Positions 18,045-26,851 of a DNA stretch of 64,000 nt are shown here, piece after piece (the stretch's first letter is position 1; every line of letters begins with the position of its first letter). The translations under genes were made by a program, and so were the position numbers. This DNA comes from Hymenobacter sp. DG25B (lineage in GTDB: Bacteria > Bacteroidota > Bacteroidia > Cytophagales > Hymenobacteraceae): the NCBI RefSeq assembly GCF_000801315.1, contig NZ_CP010054.1:310001-374000 (forward strand), in the 5' to 3' direction. The notes beneath the pieces were generated by a model that saw only the letters and a list, made by a program, of their open reading frames with translations, was not told the origin of the DNA and ran no database searches.

Positions 18045-20321
18045 TTAGCCTACCTGGCGGGCCTGGCCGTTCACATGCACCGTCAGCGGCTTGTCAGATT
18101 CAATATTGACGCCCTCGCGGCCCACGTGTACTTTCAGCACGGCCCCGCGGAAGCGGATCCGGAAGCTGAAGCCCGACCATTTGGCCGGCAGCATGGGCCG
18201 GAAGTGCAGCTCGCCGTTGCGCACACGCATGCCGCCAAAGCCCTGCACTACGGCCATCCAGGTGCCGGCCATGCTGGTGGTGTGGCAGCCGTCCTCGGTG
18301 TCGTTGTTGTAGTCGTCCAGGTCGAGGCGGGCGGTGCGCAGGTACATTTCGTAGGCCTTGTCCTGCATACCCAAACGGGCGGCCAGCACCGCGTGCACGC
18401 ACGGCGAAAGGGACGACTCGTGCACGGTGCGCGGCTCGTAGAACTCGAAGTTGCGGCGGATGGTGTCTTCATCAAACCGCTCTTCCAGCAGGAACATGCC
18501 CTGCAGCACATCGGCCTGCTTGATAAAGCAGGAGCGCAGGATCCGGTCCCAAGACCATTTCTGGTTCAGGGGGCGGTCTACGGCGGGCAGGTCCTGTACC
18601 AGAATCTGCTCCTTGTCCATATAGCCTTCCTGCTGCAGCATAATACCGCGCTTCTCATCCCGGGGCAGGAACATATTGCCCATAATGTCGCGCCAGGCGG
18701 CAAAGTCGTGCTGCTCATCCAGCTTCAGCTCCATGGCCAGCGCGGCGTAGCGGCCGGGGTTTTCCTGCTGAATTTTCTCCAGTACGTGCAGCGTGTACTC
18801 CAGCGTCCAGAGGGCAATGGTGCTGGTGTACCAGTTGTTGTTGACGTTGTTTTCGTACTCGTTGGGGCCGGTTACGCCCAGCATCACATACTGGCCTTTC
18901 TCCTCGGAGAAGTTCACGCGCTGCGCCCAGAAGCGGGAAATGGCCACCAGCACATCCACGCCGTAGTCAGCCAGGTAGCTCTCGTCGCCGGTGTAGCGCA
19001 CGTAGTCATAAATGGCGAAGGCAATGGCCCCGTTGCGGTGAATCTCCTCGAAGGTGATTTCCCACTCGTTGTGGCACTCTTCGCCGTTCATGGTCACCAT
19101 GGGGTACAGCGCGGCGCCGCCCGTGAAGCCCAGCTTCTGGCCGTTTTCAATGGCTTTGCCTAGCTGCTTGTAGCGGTAGAGCAAGAGGTTACGGGCCACC
19201 TGCGGATCGGCCGTGGCCAGGTAGAAAGGCAGGCAGTAGGCCTCGGTGTCCCAGTAGGTGCTGCCGCCGTATTTCTCGCCGGTAAAGCCTTTGGGGCCGA
19301 TGTTCAGGCGCGGGTCTTCGCCGGTGTAGGTCTGGTTGAGCTGGAAGATGTTGAAGCGGATAGCCTGCTGCGCGGCCGGGTCGCCTTCAATGATGATGTC
19401 ACTCTCGGCCCACTTAGCGGCCCAGGCGGCGGCCTGCTCCTTCAGCATGGCGGCAAACCCTTTGATCCGGGCCTGCTGCACGGCGCGGCGGCACACATCC
19501 TGCAGCACGCCCCGCTCATGGTTTTCGGAGGAAATATTGGCGGCAAACTTGGTCAGCACAGTTTCCTCCCCGTCCAGCACATTCACCGTGAAGATGTGCG
19601 CCACGTACTTCTCGCTCTCAATGGGGTGCGTGTGGGGCTTCACCTCCACCCCGCCCTGCGTGAGCGTGAACACCATGCCGGTGCACACGTCAAACTCGGT
19701 TTTGCGGGTGCGGGCCGTTACGAAAGCGCCCTGCTCCTGCACCGAGCGGCTTACTTCTTCCCAGAACTTCTCGTCGTAGTTGGCGTCCTGGTTTTTTACG
19801 TCGAAGTCGATGAAGGGCGTGAGCGTGGCTTTGCCCGAAAATCCCACCGGCTTAATGGAGTACTGCACCACGCCTACCTCGTCGTCCACAATGCTGCAGA
19901 AACGCTTCGATTTAATTTTCACCCGCTTGCCGTTGCTGAGCAGCACCGTGCAGGTACGCTCCAGGTAGCCTTCCTGCATGTTCAGCACGCGGCGGAAGTC
20001 TTCCACGGTGGCTTTGGCCAGGTCCAGCTCTTCGCCGTCAATCTCCACGCCGATGCCAATCCAGTTGGCGGCGTTCAGCACTTTGGCGAAGTAGTCGGGG
20101 TAGCCGTTTTTCCACCAGCCCACGCGGGTTTTATCGGGGTAATACACGCCGGCCACGTAGTTGCCGGGCAGGGTTTCGCCGGAATACTGCTCCTCAAAGT
20201 TGGCGCGCTGACCCATGCGGCCGTTGCCCAGCGAGAAAATGCTTTCGGAAATCTTATTCAGGTGCGGATCGAAGCCTTCTTCAATAATCCGCCACTCATC
20301 TGTTTTCAGGTAATCTTTCAT
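18045..20321 (-). CDS. GH65 maltose phosphorylase-type enzyme
   Basis: The 758-residue length and sequence fit GH65 disaccharide phosphorylases, which split maltose (or trehalose, kojibiose, nigerose) with inorganic phosphate into beta-glucose-1-phosphate and glucose. The N-terminal beta-sandwich ends near 270 and an (alpha/alpha)6 barrel follows. The catalytic acid is Glu488 in TGPNEYE, and a phosphate-site segment HESSLSP lies near 637. There is no signal peptide, so it is cytoplasmic. It is immediately followed upstream on the strand by beta-phosphoglucomutase, the enzyme needed for its beta-phosphate product. The context favours maltose as substrate over trehalose. Confidence 0.94.
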   Translation of the reverse strand: MKDYLKTDEWRIIEEGFDPHLNKISESIFSLGNGRMGQRANFEEQYSGETLPGNYVAGVYYPDKTRVGWWKNGYPDYFAKVLNAANWIGIGVEIDGEELDLAKATVEDFRRVLNMQEGYLERTCTVLLSNGKRVKIKSKRFCSIVDDEVGVVQYSIKPVGFSGKATLTPFIDFDVKNQDANYDEKFWEEVSRSVQEQGAFVTARTRKTEFDVCTGMVFTLTQGGVEVKPHTHPIESEKYVAHIFTVNVLDGEETVLTKFAANISSENHERGVLQDVCRRAVQQARIKGFAAMLKEQAAAWAAKWAESDIIIEGDPAAQQAIRFNIFQLNQTYTGEDPRLNIGPKGFTGEKYGGSTYWDTEAYCLPFYLATADPQVARNLLLYRYKQLGKAIENGQKLGFTGGAALYPMVTMNGEECHNEWEITFEEIHRNGAIAFAIYDYVRYTGDESYLADYGVDVLVAISRFWAQRVNFSEEKGQYVMLGVTGPNEYENNVNNNWYTSTIALWTLEYTLHVLEKIQQENPGRYAALAMELKLDEQHDFAAWRDIMGNMFLPRDEKRGIMLQQEGYMDKEQILVQDLPAVDRPLNQKWSWDRILRSCFIKQADVLQGMFLLEERFDEDTIRRNFEFYEPRTVHESSLSPCVHAVLAARLGMQDKAYEMYLRTARLDLDDYNNDTEDGCHTTSMAGTWMAVVQGFGGMRVRNGELHFRPMLPAKWSGFSFRIRFRGAVLKVHVGREGVNIESDKPLTVHVNGQARQVG

Positions 20322-20376
20322 CTGTAAGGGAAGAGAAAGGGTAAGCGAAATTCAAGTGCCATTTAAGGCTATTTTC

Positions 20377-20514
20377 AGTTCCCCTCCTTTTTAAGGAGGG
20401 GTGGCCGGAGGCCGGGGTGGTTAATTGTTGAACGACAAGTTAGAACTAGCACTAGTAATCGTTCTGACGGTTGGTCAACCACCCCTAGCCCCTCCTCAGC
20501 TGAGGAGGGGAACT
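20377..20514. repeat. Intergenic inverted repeat, AGTTCCCCTCCT family
   Basis: The left arm 20377-20422 starts AGTTCCCCTCCT and ends GGGGTGGTT. The right arm 20477-20514 starts AACCACCCC and ends GGAGGGGAACT. Each arm holds a smaller palindrome (CCTCCTTTTTAAGGAGG on the left, CCTCCTCAGCTGAGGAGG on the right). It occupies most of the 204-base gap between the maltose phosphorylase and beta-phosphoglucomutase genes. Confidence 0.85.
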
Positions 20515-20525
20515 AGTTTTTAGTT

Positions 20526-21182
20526 TTAGCTTTTCAGCTCCTGCAGGCGGGCTACAGTCATTTCTTCGAAGCCGGGAATCACAAAATCAGCCTCGCTGAG
20601 AATGGTAGCGTCGCCCACGCCAATGCAGTGCATGCCGCCGTTGCGGGCGGCTTCCAGGCCGGCTACGGCGTCTTCAAACACCACGCATTCTTCGGGCGCA
20701 ACGCCCAGCGCCTCGGCGCCTTTCAGGAACACTTCGGGGTCGGGCTTGGCGTTGGCTACGTCAGTACCGTCGATGATGGCATCGAACAGAGGGAGCAACT
20801 GCACGCGCTCCAGAATGAGGCGGGCATTTTTAGAGGCGGAACCCAGGGCCGTTTTCAGGCCGGCAGCGCGGCACTCTTCCAGGAAGCGGCGCACACCGGG
20901 CAGCAAGTCGGCCTCGGTCATACGGTGCACGTCTTCCAGGTACACTTCGTTTTTGCGGGTAGCCAGGGCCACCTGCTCGTCCTCGGGCATGGTTACGCCA
21001 CCTATTTCGAGGATGATTTCCAAGGAACGCATGCGGCTTACGCCCTTCAGCCGCTCGTTATGGTGCTCGGTAAAATCTATGTTCAGCCCGTCTGCCAATG
21101 ACTTCCAGGCCTGATAATGGAATTTAGCTGTGTCCACGATAACTCCGTCGAGGTCGAAGAGACAGGCTTTGATTGTTGCCAT
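20526..21182 (-). CDS. pgmB: Beta-phosphoglucomutase
   Basis: A 218-residue HAD-superfamily enzyme converting beta-glucose-1-phosphate to glucose-6-phosphate. Visible motifs: FDLDGVIVDT with nucleophile Asp10 and acid/base Asp12, the cap loop KGVSRMRSLE that recognises the sugar, LGSASKNA (motif II), KPDPEVF (motif III) and VFEDAVAG with the magnesium-binding acidic pair. The combination of KGVSR and GSASKNA is specific for beta-PGM among HAD phosphatases. It is upstream of the GH65 gene on the same strand, with a repeat between. Together these feed maltose into glycolysis. Confidence 0.95.
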   Translation of the reverse strand: MATIKACLFDLDGVIVDTAKFHYQAWKSLADGLNIDFTEHHNERLKGVSRMRSLEIILEIGGVTMPEDEQVALATRKNEVYLEDVHRMTEADLLPGVRRFLEECRAAGLKTALGSASKNARLILERVQLLPLFDAIIDGTDVANAKPDPEVFLKGAEALGVAPEECVVFEDAVAGLEAARNGGMHCIGVGDATILSEADFVIPGFEEMTVARLQELKS

Positions 21183-21194
21183 GTAGGTAGTTTT

Positions 21195-21270
21195 CAGTTG
21201 TCAGTTACCAGTTGCCGGTTGCCAGCTGCAGGATAATTTCCTGGCAACTGACAACTGGCAACCGGCAACT
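21195..21270. repeat. Intergenic inverted repeat, TCAGTTGCC family (copy 2)
   Basis: The arms are 21195-21225 and 21241-21270; the inner 16 bases AGTTGCCGGTTGCCAG pair perfectly. The same words (CAGTTG, TTGCCGGTTG) occur at 17097 and 56558. The right arm ends exactly at the stop codon of the GH13 gene, and the repeat fills the gap to pgmB. Confidence 0.85.
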
Positions 21271-23207
21271 CATTTTTTAAGCTCCAGCACCAGCGTGGTC
21301 ATGGCCGGCACTTTCAGGGATTTAAGGTCAGAAACGGCCGTGCCGCCGATGATGTCCTGCGCGCTGGTGTAGCCCTGCAGGCGCTCGGCAAAGCGGGCGG
21401 TGTCGATGGTCTTGTCTTCCTTGCCCGCGTTCATCACCACCATCACCGACTGGCCCTGGTCGTTGTAGCGGAAGTAGGTGTACACGCTACCCTCCGGCAC
21501 AAAGTGCATGCGCTTGCCGGTTTGCAGGGCGGGGTGGGTTTTGCGGTAGTTAGCCAGCTTGCTCACGTGCTGGAACATGTCCTGCTCCTGGGGCGTGCGG
21601 CCGGCGGCCGTGAAGGCGTTGTGCTTGTCGCCGGCCCAGCCGCCGGGGAAGTCGGAGCGCACGAGGCCGTCGGGGTTGGAGAAGTTCTTCATCAGAATCT
21701 CGGTGCCGTAGTACAGCTGCGGAATGCCGCGCTCCGTGAGCAGCCACGTGAGGGCCATTTTCTGCTTTTTTACGTCCTCGCCCAACACCGAGAAAACGCG
21801 GCTCATGTCGTGGTTATCCAGGAAGATGACGTTGCGCGAGGCGTCCTCGTACATCCAGTCGCCTTGGGCGGTGTAGTAGATTTTGGCAATGCCCTCGGCC
21901 CAACCAGCTTCCTTCGTCAGAGCGTCTTCAATGGCATACTTCATCATGAAGTCCGTGACGCCGGGCAGGTTGCTTTTGAAGCCGTTTACCGCCGGGAAAT
22001 TGTTGCGCGACCAGAAGGCCTGCTGCGCCACGCCCTCGGCGTTCTGCACCCAGGTTTCGCCAAACATGCCCAGTTGGGGGTACTCGTCCAGCACGGCCTT
22101 GCCCCACTGCATCAGGAACTGCGGGTTGGAGTAGGGGTAAGTATCAATGCGGTAGCCATCCAGGCCGGTGTATTCTACCCACCAGATAAAGTTCTGAATG
22201 AGGTAGTTGGCCACCAGCGGGTTTTCCTGCGCCGGGTCGGGCATGGTGGTATCAAACCACGTGGTGTTGAACATCTTACGGTCCAGCTCTGAGCCGTACG
22301 GGTCGTTCACGGTGCCGTCGCGGTAGTTGCCGCGCGTGAAGGTGGGCCACTGGTGGAACCAGTCTTTGGCCGGCTGATCCAGGAACAGGTAGTTGTAGCT
22401 GCCCATGTGGTTGAGCACCACGTCGTGAATCACTTTCAGGCCCTGCTGGTGGGCGTGCTGTACAAACTGCACGTACTCCTCATTAGTACCGTAGCGGGGG
22501 TCCACGGCGTAATAATCGGTGAGGGCGTAGCCGTGGTAGCTGGCCCGGGGCATGTCGTTTTCTACTACCGGCGTGGGCCAGATGGCCGTTACGCCCAGCT
22601 CCTTCAGGTAGTCGAAGTGGTTTTCGATGCCCTGCAAATCACCGCCGTGGCGGGCATACATGGAGTCGCGGGCAATGCGCTGCACCTTCATGCCTTTCAC
22701 GATGTCGTTCTTCGGGTTGCCGTTGGCAAACCGGTCGGGCATCAGCATGTAGATAAAGTCGGCGCTGGTCACGCCCTGTACCTTGGACTTGTCGCCGGGG
22801 GTGGTGCGGGCGCGCAGCTCGTACTCGTATTTGGTCTTTTTGGCGCCTTCGAACTCCAGCTTCAGCTTGCCGGGCTTCGCTTCGGGACTGATAGTCAGGT
22901 TCACCAAGAGGTAATTCGGGCTCTCCAGCTTCTGAAAGCCCTCCAGCGTAACGCCGGGGTAGTTGCTGAGCTCCACTTTGCTGCCCGCAATGCCGGGGCC
23001 GTGCACCAGCAGCTGCAGTTTAGGGTTTTTCATACCCACCCACCAGAAAGTGGGGTCGATGCGGGTGATGGCGGCAGTCTTTTTAACCGGAGCGGCCGTT
23101 GCTTCTGCCACGATTACACTGGCAGGCGTAGCGGCCGGCGCAGGGGCAGCGTGCAGAGCGGTGAAACCCAGGCCAAGGGCTAAGGGCAGGAAGCGGGAAA
23201 GTCGCAT
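21270..23207 (-). CDS. Secreted GH13 neopullulanase/cyclomaltodextrinase-like enzyme
   Basis: The 645-residue protein has a signal peptide (cut near AAPAPA, residue 21-26), an N-terminal beta domain (about 45-135) of the cyclomaltodextrinase type, the GH13 barrel, and a C-terminal beta domain. Catalytic residues: Asp355 in GYRIDTYPY, Glu384 in FGETW, Asp467 in DNHDMSR, plus DVVLNH (262-267). The domain order matches SusA/neopullulanase-like enzymes of Bacteroidota, which trim malto-oligosaccharides and pullulan in the periplasm. It probably supplies maltose to the MFS transporter and GH65 phosphorylase encoded in the same block. Confidence 0.92.
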   Translation of the reverse strand: MRLSRFLPLALGLGFTALHAAPAPAATPASVIVAEATAAPVKKTAAITRIDPTFWWVGMKNPKLQLLVHGPGIAGSKVELSNYPGVTLEGFQKLESPNYLLVNLTISPEAKPGKLKLEFEGAKKTKYEYELRARTTPGDKSKVQGVTSADFIYMLMPDRFANGNPKNDIVKGMKVQRIARDSMYARHGGDLQGIENHFDYLKELGVTAIWPTPVVENDMPRASYHGYALTDYYAVDPRYGTNEEYVQFVQHAHQQGLKVIHDVVLNHMGSYNYLFLDQPAKDWFHQWPTFTRGNYRDGTVNDPYGSELDRKMFNTTWFDTTMPDPAQENPLVANYLIQNFIWWVEYTGLDGYRIDTYPYSNPQFLMQWGKAVLDEYPQLGMFGETWVQNAEGVAQQAFWSRNNFPAVNGFKSNLPGVTDFMMKYAIEDALTKEAGWAEGIAKIYYTAQGDWMYEDASRNVIFLDNHDMSRVFSVLGEDVKKQKMALTWLLTERGIPQLYYGTEILMKNFSNPDGLVRSDFPGGWAGDKHNAFTAAGRTPQEQDMFQHVSKLANYRKTHPALQTGKRMHFVPEGSVYTYFRYNDQGQSVMVVMNAGKEDKTIDTARFAERLQGYTSAQDIIGGTAVSDLKSLKVPAMTTLVLELKK

Positions 23208-23340
23208 AAGGGAAGGGCGTAATTCAACGGGCGAGGTGCAAGTTATCCTCTCCGGCGGCGCTATCCAAAATCAGCCCTGCATTTCCCGTAGCCTCAAAAA
23301 CAGCGAAATTTCGCTCCAAAGCCCGAAAACGGCCTAAATA

Positions 23341-23375
23341 AAACGCCCGTGGCTCCTCAGGAACCACGGGCGTTT
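23341..23375. terminator. Bidirectional rho-independent terminator
   Basis: AAACGCCCGTGGCTCC pairs with GGAACCACGGGCGTTT (one mismatch) around 3 bases. On the minus strand it is followed by TTTTATTT, 22 bases past the stop of the lipoprotein gene at 23398. It separates that gene from the GH13 gene. Confidence 0.85.
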
Positions 23376-23397
23376 GCCTATGCTAAATCCAATTCGC

Positions 23398-24834
23398 TTA
23401 CTGCACCTTGGCCAGCCAGAGCGAGGCGTTCAGGTGCAGGCGGGCGTGGCTTACGTTTTCGTTCCAGCCATCGTACACCGTGTTGCCGGGCGAGCCGGTA
23501 CCATCATCAGCTGGCGAGGAGTCGCCGATAATCACCACGCGGCCCGTGCCGAAGGTGCTGCTGGCCGCCATTACGCTACTGTTGCCCTTAGCCACGCCCA
23601 GACGCCAGATCAGGCCCTGCACGGTGCTGTTGGCGGTGGGGTTCAGAGTCATGGTAGCGCCGTTGTGGAACGAGAGCTGCGACACCAGGCCCTGCGAGCC
23701 GTTCATGATGGGGTTGGTGGAGCTTACCAGCGCGTTGTTGCTGTCCTCCACCACGTTGTCGGAGTTTACTGAGAAGCCGAAGGGGTTGGCCTGCACCGAG
23801 TTGTTGGTCATCAGGTCGTTCCAGATCTGGGGGGAGTCCCAGCCGTCGTTGTTCCGGTCGGAGATGATGTGGTCGGAAATCATGAACAGACCGCCGCCGT
23901 TTTGCACGTAGCGCAGAATGGCGGTTTTCTCGGCGGAGGTGAATACCACGTTGGGCTCATCTACCACAAACACGGCGTAGTTGCTCAGGTCCTGCGAGTT
24001 GGTAGCATCACCGTAGGTAATGCGGCCGCCGGCAGGCAGCTGATAAACCGTGTGGCCCTGCTTGGCCAGGGCTACGCCCCAGGCCGAGATGGCGCCGGTC
24101 CAGTAGGTTTCGGAAGTGGTGGCAGTGATGCCGGACTGGGCGGGCGTAGGAACCGATACGGCCAGGCCGCCGTCCACATCCAGTACCCAGTCGGCGTTGC
24201 CGGCCAGCTCGCCGTGCGAGCCATCGAACAGGAATTTCTTGCCCGTGCCGGTAGGCGGCGGGGTGGTGCCACCATACTGCTGAACGGTGATGTTATCGAA
24301 GTTGATGCGGTTGGTGCCGCCCGAGGTCTTGCGGATCTGCAGGCGTACGTTACCGCTCAGATTTACCGTGAAGGAAGCCGTTTGCAGCGAGGTGCTGCTG
24401 GTGGTGATGGTGCTGCCCACTTTGGCGTAGGTGCTGCCGCTGTTGGTGGAGGCCCACAGCTCCCAGCTGGAGCTGCCATCGGTGCCGTACACGGCGTGCT
24501 GCACGGTTACTGCACCGGCACCGGCCGTAGTGTTGAAGTTCATGGTGAGCTTGCCCACGTTGCGCACCCTGGCTGATTGCGCGCCGGTTTTGTGGTCGGC
24601 GGTGGTGTTGCCGAGCAGGGCATCGTCCAGGGTCCAGGAGCCGGAGCCCAGGGTAACCGAGCCCAAGGAGTAAGCCGTTTTGGTGCCGGTTTCGAAGCCC
24701 TCGGGGAAGCCGGTGGCGCTAACGGCCTGCGTGGCGGTGGTGGCGGCCGGCGCCTGTGGCATGGGGTCCTGAACCGAGGTGCAGGCTACCGCCAGGCCCA
24801 GGAAGGCCGTGGTGAGAATACGGTTAATGTGCAT
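23398..24834 (-). CDS. Surface lipoprotein with beta-sandwich and ThuA/DUF4350-like domain
   Basis: The ATG at 24834 gives 478 residues with lipobox LAVAC (Cys17); the open frame extends upstream without coding character. Residues about 40-210 are Ser/Thr-rich beta strands resembling a carbohydrate-binding jelly roll (SSSWELWASTNSG, RINFDNITVQQ). A TPPPTGTG linker leads to a class I glutamine-amidotransferase-like fold (FLFDGSHGE, VVDEPN, NGGGLFMISDH, VVIIGDSSPADD). ThuA-like domains occur in carbohydrate-active loci, but no catalytic Cys is evident. It may bind glycans at the cell surface. It is beside the alpha-glucan genes but separated by a terminator. Confidence 0.75.
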   Translation of the reverse strand: MHINRILTTAFLGLAVACTSVQDPMPQAPAATTATQAVSATGFPEGFETGTKTAYSLGSVTLGSGSWTLDDALLGNTTADHKTGAQSARVRNVGKLTMNFNTTAGAGAVTVQHAVYGTDGSSSWELWASTNSGSTYAKVGSTITTSSTSLQTASFTVNLSGNVRLQIRKTSGGTNRINFDNITVQQYGGTTPPPTGTGKKFLFDGSHGELAGNADWVLDVDGGLAVSVPTPAQSGITATTSETYWTGAISAWGVALAKQGHTVYQLPAGGRITYGDATNSQDLSNYAVFVVDEPNVVFTSAEKTAILRYVQNGGGLFMISDHIISDRNNDGWDSPQIWNDLMTNNSVQANPFGFSVNSDNVVEDSNNALVSSTNPIMNGSQGLVSQLSFHNGATMTLNPTANSTVQGLIWRLGVAKGNSSVMAASSTFGTGRVVIIGDSSPADDGTGSPGNTVYDGWNENVSHARLHLNASLWLAKVQ

Positions 24835-25120
24835 GTAAGAAAGGAGTTGGGGTGGTAAAAAAAGAGGTAGAGACGGCAAAGCTACCGGCTTACCCATTAA
24901 CTGAGAGTAATACAAGGTTACCGTTTTGTTACTATATTTTATCAACAGACTTCCATCGAAACTTTTCTCCCAAAACAGATGCATCCCGGGCCGGGCCGGC
25001 TACGTAGGCGGGCGGCTACCTCACCAGCACTCAGCAAAAACCCGCCGCTTTGCGGTTTTCTGCCGCTTATTTCTCACCTTCAAGACTGCTTATCGCGCCC
25101 TTTTCTACCCGCTTCTTTTT
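24835..25120. other. Divergent intergenic region
   Basis: This 286-base gap separates the divergent ThuA-like lipoprotein and phosphorylase genes and must contain both promoters. An AT-rich core lies near 24900-24960. I see no exact TACCTTTG box and no strong operator palindrome. Confidence 0.5.
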
Positions 25121-26770
25121 ATGGCTTTTACCTTCCGTTCTTACGCTGCCGCGCCAGAATTTTACACGTCGGCCGCTTACTTCTCCATGGAGTTTGCCCT
25201 TGATCAGGCCCTGAAAACCTACTCCGGCGGGCTGGGCTTCCTGGCCGGCTCTCACATGCGCTCTGCTTATGAGCTCCGGCAGAACCTGGTCGGCATCGGC
25301 ATCCTGTGGACCTATGGCTACTATGACCAGACGCGCAACGAAGACCAGACCATGCGCGTGGACTACCGCCATAAGGCCTACTCTTTCCTCGAAGACACCG
25401 GCCTGATCTTCCCCATCATCATTCATGGCGCGCAGGTGCAGGTAAAGGCCCTGTACCTGGCCCCCGAGGTTTTCGGCACGGCCCCCATGTTTTTCCTGAC
25501 CACCGACATTCCGGAAAACGACTACATCTCGCGCACCATTTCCCACCACCTCTACGACGCTGATACGGCCGCCCGCGTAGCGCAAAGCATATTGCTGGGT
25601 ACCGGCGGCGGCACCCTGCTGGATTTGCTGGGCCATCAGGTAGATGTGTATCACCTGAACGAGGGCCACGGGCTGCCATTGGCGTTTTACCTGTATGAGA
25701 AGCACGGCCGCCAGCTGGCGGAAGTGCAGAAGCGTTTGGTTTTCACGACCCACACCCCGGAACTGGCCGGCAACGAGGAGCACCCCATGAAGCTGCTGGA
25801 AGACATGACGTTTTTCGGCAACGTGCCGGCCGAGGAAGTGCGCCGGATAGCCGGTGTAGAAAACAATGTCCTCAGCTACACGCTGGCCGCGCTGCGCATG
25901 GCGCGCCGGGCCAACGGCGTATCCAAAGTGCATGGCAAGGTGGCCAACCAGATGTGGGGCTCCTACCAGGGTATCTGCCCCATTATCTCCATTACCAACG
26001 CCCAGAACGGCACCTACTGGCGCGACCCGGCCCTGCACCACGCCCTGACCGGCCACCACGACAAAGCGTTGAAGGCCCGTAAGCGGGAAATGAAAAAGGC
26101 ACTGTTCGACATCGTGGCCGACCAGACCGGCAACCTCTTCGACCCCGACGTGCTGACCATTGTGTGGGCCCGCCGCTTTGCCGGCTACAAGCGCGCCGAC
26201 CTGATTCTGCGCCACTTTGAGCGGTTTCAGCGCCTGCTGCAGGACACCAAACGGCCTATTCAGATGATTTGGGCGGGCAAGCCCTACCCCAAGGACTACG
26301 GCGCAATTGCCACCTTCAACGGCATCATCCAGAAAACCAAAGCCTATAAGAACTGTGCTGTGCTTACGGGCTACGAGCTGGGCCTTTCAGCAGCGCTGAA
26401 GAAGGGTTCCGATATCTGGCTGAACACGCCGCGCTTCCCGCGCGAAGCCTCCGGCACCAGCGGCATGACGGCCGCCATGAACGGCAGCCTGAGCCTGAGC
26501 ATTGCCGATGGCTGGATTCCGGAGTTCGTGCGCGAGGGTGAAAACGGCTTTCTGATTCCCTTGGCCAACATTAATGAGCCGGAGCACGTGAAGGACGACG
26601 TGGAGGCTACCGGCGTGCTGGACGTGCTGGAGCAGGAAATCCTGCCATTGTATTATGATAAGCCCGAGCAGTTTCTGGAGCTCATAAAAAACGCTATGCA
26701 CGAGGTAGAGCCGGCGTTCGACTCCGGCCGCATGGCGCGGGAATACTACGAGAAAATGTACACGGTGTAA
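25121..26770 (+). CDS. Short alpha-glucan phosphorylase-like (GT35) protein lacking the PLP lysine
   Basis: The ATG at 25121 gives 549 residues, matching the short alpha-glucan phosphorylase subfamily rather than the roughly 800-residue glycogen phosphorylases. GT35 hallmarks are present: HLNEGHG, FTTHTPELAGNE, WARRFAGYKRADLI, and EASGTSGMTAAMNGSLSL. In standard members the residue after this Met is the lysine that holds pyridoxal phosphate (GTSGMK or GTGNMK). Here codon 450 is ACG, threonine. Either the protein does not bind PLP covalently, or this branch uses another chemistry. It is divergent from the minus-strand maltose genes, so a role in storage or import-derived glucan is likely, but phosphorolysis cannot be assumed. 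Confidence 0.85.
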   Translation: MAFTFRSYAAAPEFYTSAAYFSMEFALDQALKTYSGGLGFLAGSHMRSAYELRQNLVGIGILWTYGYYDQTRNEDQTMRVDYRHKAYSFLEDTGLIFPIIIHGAQVQVKALYLAPEVFGTAPMFFLTTDIPENDYISRTISHHLYDADTAARVAQSILLGTGGGTLLDLLGHQVDVYHLNEGHGLPLAFYLYEKHGRQLAEVQKRLVFTTHTPELAGNEEHPMKLLEDMTFFGNVPAEEVRRIAGVENNVLSYTLAALRMARRANGVSKVHGKVANQMWGSYQGICPIISITNAQNGTYWRDPALHHALTGHHDKALKARKREMKKALFDIVADQTGNLFDPDVLTIVWARRFAGYKRADLILRHFERFQRLLQDTKRPIQMIWAGKPYPKDYGAIATFNGIIQKTKAYKNCAVLTGYELGLSAALKKGSDIWLNTPRFPREASGTSGMTAAMNGSLSLSIADGWIPEFVREGENGFLIPLANINEPEHVKDDVEATGVLDVLEQEILPLYYDKPEQFLELIKNAMHEVEPAFDSGRMAREYYEKMYTV

Positions 26771-26800
26771 CTGCCCCGGCACCTTTTCCTGCTTGCCTTA

Positions 26801-26832
26801 CCGCCCAGCCTAGCAGCTGGGCGGCTTTTTTT
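26801..26832 (+). terminator. Rho-independent terminator
   Basis: The stem CCGCCCAGC/GCTGGGCGG with a 6-base loop is followed by seven Ts, 30 bases after the phosphorylase-like gene. Confidence 0.9.
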
Positions 26833-26851
26833 GTGGCATTTTCAAGTCCGC

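Noticed and set aside
18075..19163. A 362-codon open frame opposite the maltose phosphorylase gene
   Set aside because: It is the reverse frame of a clear GH65 coding sequence.
24834..24984. A longer N-terminus for the ThuA-like lipoprotein
   Set aside because: It would place a lipobox far inside the protein; the ATG at 24834 gives a normal signal peptide.
25067..26215. A 382-codon open frame on the minus strand
   Set aside because: It is antisense to the alpha-glucan phosphorylase-like gene.
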